DNA of 64,000 bases from Micromonospora sp. DSM 45708 (GCF_039566955.1 NZ_CP154796.1:2976001-3040000), one strand, 5' to 3'. Shown: positions 49,738-58,896, numbered from the stretch's first letter. The notes: generated by a model not told the origin, from the letters alone. Numbers and translations: made by a program.

Positions 49738-52158
49738 ATGACCGACCACACCCCCCACCGCGTCGACGACCTGCTCGCCCGCCTCACCGTCGGAGAGAAA
49801 CTCGGCCTGCTGCACCAGTGGCAGGCGCCGGTCCCCCGGCTCGGCCTGCCGGCGTTCCGCACCGGCACGGAGGCGCTGCACGGCGTCGCCTGGCTCGGCA
49901 CGGCCACCGTCTTCCCGCAGGCGCTCGGCCTGGCCGCGAGCTGGAACCCGGACCTGATCCGGGCCGTCGGCGCCGCCGTCGGCGACGAGGTGCGGGCCAA
50001 GCACCGGGCCGACCCGCAGCGGGTCGGTCTCAACGTGTGGGCGCCGGTGGTCAACCCGCTGCGCGACCCCCGCTGGGGACGCAACGAGGAAGGCTGGTCC
50101 GAGGACCCGTGGCTGACCGGCCGGCTCGCCACCGCCTACGCGTCCGGGCTGCGCGGCGCGCACCCCACCCGGCTGCGGACCGCGCCGACGCTCAAGCACT
50201 TCCTCGGCTACAACAACGAAACCGACCGGGCGACCACCTCCAGCGACCTGCCGCCGCGCGTGCTGCACGAGTACGAGCTGCCGGCCTTCCGCGCACCGCT
50301 GGCCGCCGGCGCGGCGGTCGCCGTGATGGCGTCGTACAACCTGGTCGACGGCGTGCCCGCGCACCTGAGCCCGCTCATCGACGGCGAGCTGCGCGGCTGG
50401 GCCGACGACGAGGTGATGGTCGTCGGCGACGCCGGTGCGGTCGGCAACATCGCCGGCGTGCAGGAGTACCTGCCCGACCACGTGGCCGGCTTCGCCGCCG
50501 CGCTGCGCGCCGGCGTGGACAGCTTCACCGAGGACGACGAGGACCCCGGCCCCACCGTCGACCGGCTCACCGAGGCGTTGGCCCGCGGGCTGGTCGTCGA
50601 GTCCGACGTGGACCGGGCGGTCCGGCGGATCCTGTCGGTGCGGCTGCGCCTGGGCGACCTGGACCCGCCCGGCCACGACCCGTACGCCGACGTGCCGGCC
50701 GACGTGGTGAACTGCCCCGCCCACCGGGAACTGGCCCGCGAGTCGGCCCGCCAGTCGGTCGTGCTGCTGTCCAACGACGGGCTGCTCCCGCTCGCCCCCG
50801 ACCGGCGGGTCGCGGTGCTCGGCCCGCTCGCCGACACCGTGCTCACCGACTGGTACAGCGGCACCCCGCCGTACACGGTCAGCGCGTACGACGGGCTGCT
50901 GGGACGGCTGCCCGAGGTCACCACCCACCCGGGCGTCGACCGGATCACGCTGCGGGTCGGCGACCGGGTCGTCCGGTGCGTCGACGGCGGACCGCTGACG
51001 CTCGCCGACGCGGCACCCAGCGAGTTCGACGTGGTCGACTGGGGGCAGGGCGTGGTGGCGCTGCGCGCGGCCCACCACGGCCGGTACGTGGGCGCGGACG
51101 ACGCCGGGGCGCTCGTCGACGACCGTCCCGGCCCGGGCGGTTGGGTGGTCCGCGAGACGTTCCGCCTGCGGCACCGGGCCGACGGCACCGTGCTGCTGCA
51201 CCACCTCGCCACCGGCCGGCACGTCGGTGCCGCCCCGGACGGCCGGTTGAGCGTCGCGGTCGCCGAGCCCGCCGCGTTCACGGTGGAGCTGCGCGTCGAC
51301 GGCGCGGCCGAGGCCGCCGCGCTGGCCGCCGCCGCCGACGTGGCAGTGGTCGTGCTCGGCAACCACCCGATGGTCAACGGCCGGGAGACCGAGGACCGGG
51401 TCGACCTGGACCTGCCCACCGGACAGCTCGAACTGCTGCGGGCCGTGCACGCCGCGAACCCGCGCACCGTGCTGGTGCTCACCAGCAGCTACCCGTACGC
51501 GGTCGGCTGGGCGCGGGAGCACCTGCCGGCGGTGCTGTGGAGCGCCCACGGCGGGCAGGAGCACGGCAACGGGCTGGCCGACGTGCTGCTCGGCGCGGAG
51601 GACCCGGGCGGCCGACTGACCCAGACCTGGTACGCCGACACCGCCGAGCTGCCCGACCTGCTCGACTACGACGTGATCGGCGCCGACGCCACCTACCTCT
51701 ACCACCGGGGCGAGCCGCTGTACCCGTTCGGCCACGGGCTCAGCTACGCCGAGTTCGACTACGCTGGCCTCCGGTTGAGCACCGCCACGGCGCACACCGG
51801 CGAGGAGGTCGAGGTGAGCGTCGAGGTCACCAACACGGGCCGCCGCCCGGGCACCGAGGTGGTGCAGCTCTACACCCGGCAGCGACGCTCCCGGGTCAAG
51901 CAGCCGCTGCGGCAGTTGCGCGACTTCGCCCGGGTCACTCTGGAGCCGGGGTGCACGGCCCGGGTGACGCTGCGGTTGCGCACCGCCGACCTGGCCTGGT
52001 GGGACGAAACCCGCGCGGCGATGGTGGTGGAGGACGCCACCCACTCGGTGCTGGTGGGCCGCTCCGCCCGGGACATCCGGCTGGTCGGCGCGCTCGCCGT
52101 GCGCGGCGGCGCCGGGACGGCCACGCCGGCGGCCGGGCGCACCGGGACGGCCCGGTGA
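49738..52158 (+). CDS. GH3 beta-glucosidase with inserted trefoil-like domain
   Basis: 806 residues. N-terminal barrel with GTEALHGVAW, KHFLGYNNE and nucleophile Asp231 in VVGDAGA (unusual: SDW/SDY is common). Second sandwich (LARESARQSVVLLSNDGLLP) is interrupted at ~425-515 by a beta-trefoil/fascin-like insert (WGQGVVALRAAHHGRYVGAD, then LLHHLATGRHVGA) in the place where other GH3 enzymes carry PA14. A fibronectin-III-like end closes. No signal peptide. It removes terminal glucose from cello- or xyloglucan oligosaccharides. LacI operators precede it and its stop overlaps the lacI-type gene. Confidence 0.9.
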   Translation: MTDHTPHRVDDLLARLTVGEKLGLLHQWQAPVPRLGLPAFRTGTEALHGVAWLGTATVFPQALGLAASWNPDLIRAVGAAVGDEVRAKHRADPQRVGLNVWAPVVNPLRDPRWGRNEEGWSEDPWLTGRLATAYASGLRGAHPTRLRTAPTLKHFLGYNNETDRATTSSDLPPRVLHEYELPAFRAPLAAGAAVAVMASYNLVDGVPAHLSPLIDGELRGWADDEVMVVGDAGAVGNIAGVQEYLPDHVAGFAAALRAGVDSFTEDDEDPGPTVDRLTEALARGLVVESDVDRAVRRILSVRLRLGDLDPPGHDPYADVPADVVNCPAHRELARESARQSVVLLSNDGLLPLAPDRRVAVLGPLADTVLTDWYSGTPPYTVSAYDGLLGRLPEVTTHPGVDRITLRVGDRVVRCVDGGPLTLADAAPSEFDVVDWGQGVVALRAAHHGRYVGADDAGALVDDRPGPGGWVVRETFRLRHRADGTVLLHHLATGRHVGAAPDGRLSVAVAEPAAFTVELRVDGAAEAAALAAAADVAVVVLGNHPMVNGRETEDRVDLDLPTGQLELLRAVHAANPRTVLVLTSSYPYAVGWAREHLPAVLWSAHGGQEHGNGLADVLLGAEDPGGRLTQTWYADTAELPDLLDYDVIGADATYLYHRGEPLYPFGHGLSYAEFDYAGLRLSTATAHTGEEVEVSVEVTNTGRRPGTEVVQLYTRQRRSRVKQPLRQLRDFARVTLEPGCTARVTLRLRTADLAWWDETRAAMVVEDATHSVLVGRSARDIRLVGALAVRGGAGTATPAAGRTGTAR

Positions 52159-53165
52159 GCGGCCGGGCCGGCGAGCAGGTCACCATCGCCGACGTGGCCC
52201 GCCACGCCGGGGTGGCGGCGAGCACCGTGTCGTACGTGCTCAGCGGCAAACGCACCATCTCGGCGGCCACCCGGGGGCGGGTGCTGGCCAGCGTCCGCGC
52301 GCTGGGCTACCACCCGAACGCCGGCGCGCGTGCCCTGGCCAGCCGCAAGGCCAACGTGATCGCGCTGGTGCTGCCGCTGCGCACCGGCATGCAGGTGCCG
52401 GTGGTGATGCGCTTCGCCACCGCGGTGGTCACCACCGCCCGCCGCTACGACCACGACGTGCTGCTGGTCACCGCCGACGAGGGACCGGCCGGGCTGCACC
52501 GCATCGCCGGCAGCGCGCTCGTCGACGGCGTGCTGCTGATGGACGTGGAGCTGGAGGACTCCCGGGTGCCGCTGCTGCGGGAGCTGGCGCTGCCCGGCGT
52601 GCTGATCGGGCACCCGGCCGACAGCACCGGCCTGGCCTGCGTGGACCTGGACTTCCGGCGGGCCGGGGAGCTGTGCGTGGAGCACCTGGCCGGCGCGGGG
52701 CACCGGCGGATCGCGCTGCTGGGCGCCCCGGCCGCCGTCTACGACCGGGGCACCGGCTTCGCCCACCGGACCCGGGCCGGCGTGGTGGCCGCGGCCGACC
52801 GGCTCGGCGTCGACGCGGTGACCCGGCCCTGCGAGGAGGGCCCGGCCGCGGTGCGCCGGGACCTGGCGGCGTTGCTCGCCGACCACCCCGACGTCACCGG
52901 GCTGGTGGTGCAGAACGAGTCGGCGGTCGGGCCGGTGCTGGCCGCGCTGCCGACGCTGGGCCGGCGGGTGCCGCGCGACGTCTCGGTGGTCGCGATCTGC
53001 CCCGACGAGCTGGCCGAACCGTCCGGGTTGACCTGCGTGCCGGTGCCGGCCGAGGAGGTGGGCCGGCAGGCGGTGACGTTGCTGATGCGGCGGCTGGGTG
53101 ACGAGCCGGTGCCGGAGGTGACACTGCTGGAACCGACGCTGACCGTACGCGACACCAGCCGGTGA
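52155..53165 (+). CDS. LacI-family transcriptional regulator
   Basis: 336 residues from GTG at 52155, four-base overlap with the GH3 stop. HTH: VTIADVARHAGVAASTVSYV with LSGKRTISAATRGRV and the hinge helix region NAGARALASRKANVIAL. Periplasmic-binding-protein-like sensor domain follows. It probably represses the GH3 operon, including itself, through the two GAAGCGCTTC sites until a beta-glucoside binds. Confidence 0.9.
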   Translation: MSGRAGEQVTIADVARHAGVAASTVSYVLSGKRTISAATRGRVLASVRALGYHPNAGARALASRKANVIALVLPLRTGMQVPVVMRFATAVVTTARRYDHDVLLVTADEGPAGLHRIAGSALVDGVLLMDVELEDSRVPLLRELALPGVLIGHPADSTGLACVDLDFRRAGELCVEHLAGAGHRRIALLGAPAAVYDRGTGFAHRTRAGVVAAADRLGVDAVTRPCEEGPAAVRRDLAALLADHPDVTGLVVQNESAVGPVLAALPTLGRRVPRDVSVVAICPDELAEPSGLTCVPVPAEEVGRQAVTLLMRRLGDEPVPEVTLLEPTLTVRDTSR

Positions 53166-53174
53166 CCCCACCTG

Positions 53175-53864
53175 TCAACCGCCCTGGAGGAGAAGCAGGA
53201 ACGGCGGGCCGGGGTTGACCACGGTGGTCACGTTGGCCGCCACGACCACCAGCGCGGCCACGGCCAGCAGGGCCAGCAGCAGGCTGAGCCACCGGCGTGG
53301 ACGCCACGACCGCACCGCGAGGCCGGCCAGGGCGGCGGCCAGCAGGCCGACCAGCACGGCCTTCACCACATGCCAGCGCACATACTCGTCGAGCATCACC
53401 TCCAGCGCGGGCGACACCGGGCCGTGGTCGAGCTGGTCCCGCACCTGGGCCAGCACGGCCAGCCGGGTGTCGCCCGTGCTGGACGCCAGATGCGGCAGGA
53501 GCGTGCCGAACGGCGACACGGCCCCCTGGACGTTGGCGATCAGCAGCACCGCCGCGGCGAGCGCGAGCGCCCCGACCGGCAGCCGCAACCGGCGGCGCCG
53601 GTGGGCCAGCGTCACCAGCACCGCGAGCAGCGGCACCGCGATCAGCACCCGTACCAGGTGGTAGCGGAACTGGTGGTCGACGGCGTGCTGGAGGTCGGGC
53701 GGAAAGTCCGGACCGCCCGCGGACCAGTAGGCGAGGAACAGGCGCGGGAAGTCGTCGAGCCGGTCGGGGCCCAGCGCGAGCGGGCCGAGGAAGAACGCGG
53801 CGGCCAGGACGACGGCCATGGTGAGGAGCCCGGCGTCGGGACGCCGGGCGGTGGTGGTGACCAA
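53175..53864 (-). CDS. membrane protein of unknown function
   Basis: 229 residues, four or five membrane helices (~12-32, ~70-88, ~95-112, ~165-182, ~192-212). Between helices 1 and 2 is an outside loop PDFPPDLQHAVDHQFRYHLV. Possibly DUF4149 or similar; I recognise no family. It lies nine bases after the response regulator and is likely the target or accessory protein of that two-component operon. Confidence 0.68.
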   Translation of the reverse strand: MVTTTARRPDAGLLTMAVVLAAAFFLGPLALGPDRLDDFPRLFLAYWSAGGPDFPPDLQHAVDHQFRYHLVRVLIAVPLLAVLVTLAHRRRRLRLPVGALALAAAVLLIANVQGAVSPFGTLLPHLASSTGDTRLAVLAQVRDQLDHGPVSPALEVMLDEYVRWHVVKAVLVGLLAAALAGLAVRSWRPRRWLSLLLALLAVAALVVVAANVTTVVNPGPPFLLLLQGG

Positions 53865-53872
53865 GGGGACTC

Positions 53873-54523
53873 CTAGTCGGATCGGCTGCGCAGGTAGGCG
53901 AGCACGGCGAGGACCCGCCGGTTGGTGTCGTCGCTGAGCGGCAGGTTCAGCTTGGTGAGGACGTTGCCGATGTGCTTGGCGACACCGGCCTCGGTCAGGG
54001 ACAGGATCCGGGCGGTGGCCGCGTTCGAGTGCCCCTGCGCGACCAGGCTGAGGACCTCGCGTTCGCGGGCCGAGAGCTGTCGGAGCGGGTCGCGGCGGCG
54101 TTGCATCAGTTGCCGGACGACCTCGGGGTCGACCACGGTGGCGCCGTCGGCCACCCGGCGGAGTTGCCCGGCGAACTCGGCCACGTCGCCGATGCGGTCC
54201 TTGAGCAGGTAGCCGATGGACCGGCCGGAACCCGAGGCGAGCAGTTCCCCGGCGTAGCTGTGCTGCACGTACTGGCTGAGGGCGACCACCGGGAGCCGGG
54301 GGTCCTCGGCACGCAGCGAGACGGCGGCCCGTAACCCCTCGTCGGTGTGGTTCGGCGGCATCCGGACGTCGGTGACCACGAGGTCCGGACGGTCCTCGCG
54401 GACGGCGGCCAGCAGCGCGGGGGCGTCCCCGACCGCGGCGGCGACCTCGATGCCGAACCGGGGCAGCATCGCGGTCAGCCCCTCCCGCAGCAGCACCGAG
54501 TCTTCCGCGATCACGACGCGCAC
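53873..54523 (-). CDS. NarL/FixJ-family response regulator
   Basis: 216 residues from GTG at 54521-54523. Receiver domain with phospho-acceptor Asp in LVVTDVRMPP (~53) and Lys in YLLKDR; LuxR-type HTH with LSAREREVLSLVAQGHSNAA near 150. DNA-binding output. It overlaps the sensor kinase gene by 13 bases. Confidence 0.92.
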   Translation of the reverse strand: MRVVIAEDSVLLREGLTAMLPRFGIEVAAAVGDAPALLAAVREDRPDLVVTDVRMPPNHTDEGLRAAVSLRAEDPRLPVVALSQYVQHSYAGELLASGSGRSIGYLLKDRIGDVAEFAGQLRRVADGATVVDPEVVRQLMQRRRDPLRQLSAREREVLSLVAQGHSNAATARILSLTEAGVAKHIGNVLTKLNLPLSDDTNRRVLAVLAYLRSRSD

Positions 54524-55752
54524 GGCAGCTCCACCCGCAGGATCGTCGGGCCGCCGGGCGGGCTCGACATCAGCAGCCGGCCGCCGGCCGCCGCGGCCCG
54601 GTCGGCGAGCCCGGTCAGCCCGGATCCGCGTCCGGGGTCGGCTCCGCCGCCGCCCTCGTCGCGCACCTCGACCACCAGCCGCTCGGCCGCCCGCCGGGCG
54701 GTGACGGTGACCTCGCTGGCCGCGGCGTGCTTCACCGCGTTGGCCAGGGCCTCGGAGATCGCCGCGTACGCGACCGCCTCCACCTCCGCCGGCAGACGTG
54801 ACGGGGCGACGTCGACGCGCACCTCCAGGCAGCTCGCCGCGGCCAGTTCCTCCACCGCGGCGCGAAGGCCCAGTTCCCGCAGGGTACGCGGGCTGATGCC
54901 GCGAATCAGGTTCCGCAGCTCGGCCATCAGCGTCTTGGCCTGCTCGTGCGCGGAGGCCATCGCGGCAGCGGCCGGTGAGGACGGCGGCAGGTCGAGCCGG
55001 GCCATCCCGATCTGCATGGTCAGGGCCACCAGGCGCTGCTGGGCGATGTCGTGCAGGTCACGCTCGATGCGCAGCCGTTCGACGTCGAACGCGTGCACCA
55101 GCCGGGTCCGGGACCGGGCCACCTCGACCAGTTCCTCGGACCGCTCCGGGTACAGCAGCATCCGGGCCAGCGCGGCGTGCGCGCCGCCGAACAACGCGCT
55201 CAGGTAGAGCAGGGCCGGGATCAGCAGCAGCCCGCCGCCGGCGCGTGCGACGATGCCGGGCAGCGAGTCGGCGACCGAGATCCGGTGCTCCACCGACAGC
55301 GGCGTCGACACGACGAGCAGCCCGACGATCCCGAGCACGCCGAGCCAGATCGGTCCGACGACGCCGAGCAGGACCATGTAGGCCACGGCCCGCCAGGTGG
55401 CCGGGTCGGTGTAGAGCGCGCCGCGACGCCCGGGCGGCGGTGGGGTGTCACCGGCGAGCCGCAGCCGCCACCGCTCGGCCCGGGCCATGGAGAGCGCCAA
55501 CCGCGGCCCCAGCAGCGCGAGCAGGCCCACCCCGATCAGCCCGAGGCAGGCCGCCACGATCAGGTAGTCACCGGTGCGCCCGGCGGTCAGGATCACGGCG
55601 GCCGAGATCAGCGGTGTCAGCGGCACCGCCAGCACGAGCCACAGCAGGCCGGCGGCCACCGCCGTCGTGGAGGAGTAGGCGAAGCCACGCCACGACCAGG
55701 CCGAGAGCAGGAACCGTCGCCCGGTCACCGCCCTGAGCAGCGTGTCTGTCAT
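54511..55752 (-). CDS. NarL-type sensor histidine kinase
   Basis: 413 residues with two membrane-helix pairs (~30-90, ~120-185), no large outside domain. HisKA_3 dimerisation helix with His234 in ERDLHDIAQQRLVAL, and HATPase N-box ISEALANAVKHA, G-box DEGGGGAD and GSGLTGL. It phosphorylates the regulator at 53873; signal probably membrane-borne. The small outside loops fit a sensor of cell-envelope or antibiotic stress (inference). Confidence 0.92.
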   Translation of the reverse strand: MTDTLLRAVTGRRFLLSAWSWRGFAYSSTTAVAAGLLWLVLAVPLTPLISAAVILTAGRTGDYLIVAACLGLIGVGLLALLGPRLALSMARAERWRLRLAGDTPPPPGRRGALYTDPATWRAVAYMVLLGVVGPIWLGVLGIVGLLVVSTPLSVEHRISVADSLPGIVARAGGGLLLIPALLYLSALFGGAHAALARMLLYPERSEELVEVARSRTRLVHAFDVERLRIERDLHDIAQQRLVALTMQIGMARLDLPPSSPAAAAMASAHEQAKTLMAELRNLIRGISPRTLRELGLRAAVEELAAASCLEVRVDVAPSRLPAEVEAVAYAAISEALANAVKHAAASEVTVTARRAAERLVVEVRDEGGGGADPGRGSGLTGLADRAAAAGGRLLMSSPPGGPTILRVELPCAS

Positions 55753-55838
55753 GTGCCCAGGTTAGGGGGCCGTCTTCGGCCGTGACAGCACGCTGGGACG
55801 ACCCTCGGGGTAGACCTAGCACTACGTGTCGCGCCAGC

Positions 55839-55986
55839 TCAGAGGCTGTCCGGGCGGGACAGCGCCGGGTGCCGGTCGCCCGGCGCCGCGGACCAGGGCC
55901 CGGCGTCGTCGGTCACCACGGCGCTGATCCCGGGGAGCACGAGCAGGTCGTGGCCGACGTGCTGGCGCAGCCGGGCATGGTGGGCA
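55839..55986 (-). pseudogene. NUDIX N-terminal fragment
   Basis: The minus frame reads HHARLRQHVGHDLLVLPGIS then AVVTDDAG and ends at TGA (55839-55841) without the NUDIX box; HVGHDLLVLPGISAVV is the common start of actinobacterial NUDIX hydrolases. No start codon is present and a stop lies right upstream. A relic left beside the SDR gene. Confidence 0.5.
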
Positions 55987-55988
55987 GG

Positions 55989-56813
55989 CTACCGGCCGCC
56001 CTGCCGGTGCCGGCGGAGCATCCCGGCGGCCAGCGTCGCGCCGTCCAGGTCCCCGGCGGCGACGCGCCCGGCGACGGTCCGCCGCACCAGCCGGTCGGCC
56101 AGCGCCGGCGCGTGCCGGGCCACCGCCAGCTCCAGCCGGCCGCGCCGGGTGGTGGCCACGTCCCGGGGCGCGCGGCGGGCGGCGGCGGCGCGCAGGATCG
56201 CCGCGACCACGCCCTCGACCGGCTCCGGGCGGGACACGCCGCTCAGCGACAGCCCGGCCGCGACGGTGCTGTCGTGGATCGGGGAGGCGACCATGCTGGG
56301 GTAGACGACGGTGACCCCGACGTGGGTGCCGACCTCGTGGCGCAGCGCGTCGGCGTACGCGACCAGCGCGCGTTTGCTCACCCCGTACGCGGCGGCGAGG
56401 GGCAGCGGCAGCACGGCCATCCGGCTGGCCACGAAGACCACCCGGCCGTGGGCGGCCTCCAGGGCGGGCAGCGCCGCGGCGGTGGTCCGCCAGGCGGCGA
56501 GCAGGTTCACCTCGATCTGCCGGCGTACCACCTCGTCCGGGGGCAGTTCGGCGGGGGCGGGCCCACCGACGCCGGCGTTGTTGATCAGCAGGTCCAGCCC
56601 GCCGAGCCGCGTGACGGCGGCGGCCACCGCGTCGGGTGTGGCCGCCGGGTCGGTCAGGTCGACGCCGAGCACCGGTGGCGTGGCGTCGGCGTCGGCGTGC
56701 AGGTCCAGCCCGATCACGTGCGCGCCGGCGGCGGTCAGCGCGGCGCCGAGGCGCCGGCCGAACGTGCCGCGTGCGCCGGTGACCAGCACCCGCCGGCCGG
56801 CCAGCGCGTTCAC
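55989..56813 (-). CDS. SDR oxidoreductase coupled to the flavin monooxygenase
   Basis: 274 residues from GTG at 56811-56813; the GTGA overlaps the monooxygenase stop. Cofactor loop TGARGTFG, NNAGVGG, catalytic Ser in VFVASRMAV and YGVSKRALVAY with Tyr/Lys. C-terminal RHAPALADRLVRRT is like other lipid- or steroid-active SDRs. Probably acts on the same substrate chain as the monooxygenase. Confidence 0.86.
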   Translation of the reverse strand: MNALAGRRVLVTGARGTFGRRLGAALTAAGAHVIGLDLHADADATPPVLGVDLTDPAATPDAVAAAVTRLGGLDLLINNAGVGGPAPAELPPDEVVRRQIEVNLLAAWRTTAAALPALEAAHGRVVFVASRMAVLPLPLAAAYGVSKRALVAYADALRHEVGTHVGVTVVYPSMVASPIHDSTVAAGLSLSGVSRPEPVEGVVAAILRAAAARRAPRDVATTRRGRLELAVARHAPALADRLVRRTVAGRVAAGDLDGATLAAGMLRRHRQGGR

Positions 56814-58120
56814 CGGGCCGCTCCGGCCCGGCGCCGCCCGGCGGCCAGTTCCCGGCGCAGTTCGGCCAGGTAGGCGTCGAAGTCGACCCGCATGTGCGGT
56901 CGGCGGTGTCCCCACCGGGCGGTGGCGGCGCGCAGTTCGGTGCGGCAGGCGGCGGCCTGGCGGGCCGGTTCCGGTGGCGTCCAGGTGCCGGCCAGGCGGG
57001 CGGCGACCAGCCGGGCCTGCGCCTCCAGCAGCGGGAACGCCGCGCCGGTGGACTGCATGAGCCCGACGAACGCCAGCCCGGGGGCGTCGAGGTGGAACAC
57101 GTGCCGGTACAGCGGCAGCCGGTCGGCGCCGTCGCCGAGCAGGCCGGCGTCGAGGAACGGCACCGTCACCCGGTAACCGGTGCACCACACCACCAGGTCG
57201 ACGGCGTCGACGCGGCCGTCGGTGAACTCGACGCGGTCGCCGGCGAAGCGGGCGATGCCGGGCCGGGCGTGGATGTCGCCGTGGGTGAGGCGGGACAGCA
57301 GCGCGTCGGAGAGCGTCGGGTGGTCCTGGAGGAAGCCGTGTGTCGGGGCGGGCAGTCCGTAGCGGGTGGGCGGGCCGACGACGGTGGTGAGCATGCGCTG
57401 GCTGATCCGTTGCCGCAGCCGCCAGGGCAGCCGGCGGGCCAGCGCCCCGTTGAGCGTGTCGGCGGGGCGGCCGAGCAGGTACTTGGGCACCACCCAGACG
57501 CCGCGGCGCAACGACAGCAGCGTCCGGGTGGCGGCGTACGAGGCGTCGACGGCGATGTCCATGGCCGAGTTGCCGCCGCCGACCACGAGGACCCGCCGGC
57601 CGGCGAGCTGTTCCGGGCCGCGGTAGTCGTGGCTGTGCAGCTGTTCGGCGGCGCACTCGCCGGGATAGGGGTCGGGCCGGTGTGGCGTCCGGTTGTGCCC
57701 GTTGGCGACCACCACGGCCTCGACGTCGAGCGCGCTCGGCCCGTCCGGGCCGGTGGCGTGCACCCGCCAGCCGTCGGCGGTGCGGGTGACCCGGTCGACG
57801 GTGTGCCGCAGCCGCACCGCCGCGCGCAGACCGAACCGGTCGGCGTAGTCGCCGAGGTAGCCGGCGACGCGGGTGTGGTCGGGGTAGTCGGGCCAGTCGG
57901 CCGGCATCGGGTGGTCGGCGAACTCGGTGCGCCCCTTGCTGGTGTTGAGGTGCAGTGTCCGGTAGGCCGGTGAGCCGGGCGCGCCGTAGACCCAGAGGCC
58001 GCCGACGGTGTCGGCGGCCTCGAACGCGACCGCCGGCACGCCGGCGTCGGCCAGTGCCTTGAGCGTGGCCAGTCCGGCCGCGCCGGCGCCGACGACCGCC
58101 ACCCTGAATCGTTGCGCCAT
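56810..58120 (-). CDS. flavin-containing monooxygenase (FMO/BVMO-like)
   Basis: 436 residues from ATG at 58118-58120, RBS AAAGGGGTGAGG. FAD loop VAVVGAGAAGLATL, a second GxGxxS for NADPH (VLVVGGGNSAMDIA), and VVWCTGYRV near 340. The FMO fingerprint is partial, with FADHPMPADWPDYPDHTRVA before it. It oxygenates a soft nucleophile or ketone with NADPH and O2. A TetR-type operator lies 11 bases upstream. Confidence 0.89.
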   Translation of the reverse strand: MAQRFRVAVVGAGAAGLATLKALADAGVPAVAFEAADTVGGLWVYGAPGSPAYRTLHLNTSKGRTEFADHPMPADWPDYPDHTRVAGYLGDYADRFGLRAAVRLRHTVDRVTRTADGWRVHATGPDGPSALDVEAVVVANGHNRTPHRPDPYPGECAAEQLHSHDYRGPEQLAGRRVLVVGGGNSAMDIAVDASYAATRTLLSLRRGVWVVPKYLLGRPADTLNGALARRLPWRLRQRISQRMLTTVVGPPTRYGLPAPTHGFLQDHPTLSDALLSRLTHGDIHARPGIARFAGDRVEFTDGRVDAVDLVVWCTGYRVTVPFLDAGLLGDGADRLPLYRHVFHLDAPGLAFVGLMQSTGAAFPLLEAQARLVAARLAGTWTPPEPARQAAACRTELRAATARWGHRRPHMRVDFDAYLAELRRELAAGRRRAGAAR

Positions 58121-58130
58121 CCTCACCCCT

Positions 58131-58152
58131 TTATCCAACGACTGATGGATAA
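58131..58152 (-). promoter_or_regulatory. TetR-type operator A
   Basis: TTATCCA-N8-TGGATAA, perfect 7-base arms, 11 bases upstream of the monooxygenase start. Shares ATCCA-N8-TGGAT with the site at 58844-58865. Confidence 0.75.
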
Positions 58153-58173
58153 TCCCCGGCGCTGGTGCCGCGG

Positions 58174-58824
58174 TCAAGGGGTGGCCGGCGGGTAGAGCCC
58201 GTCGAGGAAGCGGTGCACGAACGCGCGGAACTCCCGCCGCTCCCGAGCGGCGGAGCCGGCGCCCGCGGCCAGCGCCACCACGTGCCCGTGCACCGCCCAG
58301 ACCAGGCTGCGCACCGTCACGTGCGGCGCCGGCTCGACCAGCGCCCCGGCCGCCGCCGCCGTGGCGAGCAACGCCTCCACCTGCGCGTACAACGGCGCGG
58401 CGTAACGCCGGTCCAGCTCGGTGTGCCGCCGCGGCTCCAACCAGCGGCGCAACCACAGCGCGGTGGTCTCCGGCCGGTCCTCCAGGAAATCGACGAACAC
58501 GTCGACCAGGTCGTGCAGCGCGCGTACCGCGTCGGCCGGTCCGGCGGCCAGCGCCACGCGGGCGCGTTCCCCGGCCGCCTCCACGGCCTCCCGCTCGGCG
58601 CTGAACACCCGCGCGAAGCAGGCGTCGTAGAGCTGCGCCTTGGTGCCGGTGTGGTGGGCGACGGTGGCCACGTCGACGCCGGCCGCGGCAGCCACGTCGC
58701 GCACGCTGACCGCGTCGAAGCCGCGCTCGGCGAACAGCGCGGTGGCGGCGGCGAGCACCAGGTCGCGGGTCGGTCGCTGGTCGTCGCGGCGGGGCCGGCC
58801 CGGCCGGCGGCGGGGCATGGTCAT
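58174..58824 (-). CDS. TetR-family regulator of the FMO/MFS locus
   Basis: 216 residues from ATG at 58822-58824. After a basic arm (MPRRRPGRPRRDDQRPTRDL) the HTH reads LFAERGFDAVSVRDVAAAAG, VDVATVAHHTGTKAQLYDAC. The C-terminal domain is helical with WLRRWLEPRRHTEL. Two nearly identical operators flank it (58131-58152, 58844-58865), so it likely represses both itself/MFS and the FMO-SDR operon. Confidence 0.9.
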   Translation of the reverse strand: MTMPRRRPGRPRRDDQRPTRDLVLAAATALFAERGFDAVSVRDVAAAAGVDVATVAHHTGTKAQLYDACFARVFSAEREAVEAAGERARVALAAGPADAVRALHDLVDVFVDFLEDRPETTALWLRRWLEPRRHTELDRRYAAPLYAQVEALLATAAAAGALVEPAPHVTVRSLVWAVHGHVVALAAGAGSAARERREFRAFVHRFLDGLYPPATP

Positions 58825-58843
58825 CCGGCCATTGTTCCCCCTA

Positions 58844-58865
58844 CAATCCAGCATCCGTTGGATTG
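58844..58865. promoter_or_regulatory. TetR-type operator B
   Basis: CAATCCA-N8-TGGATTG, perfect 7-base arms, 19 bases upstream of the TetR start and 31 before the MFS start. Same core and spacing as operator A. Confidence 0.78.
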
Positions 58866-58896
58866 GGGTGGGCGTGCCCCGGGGCAGGAGGCGACG

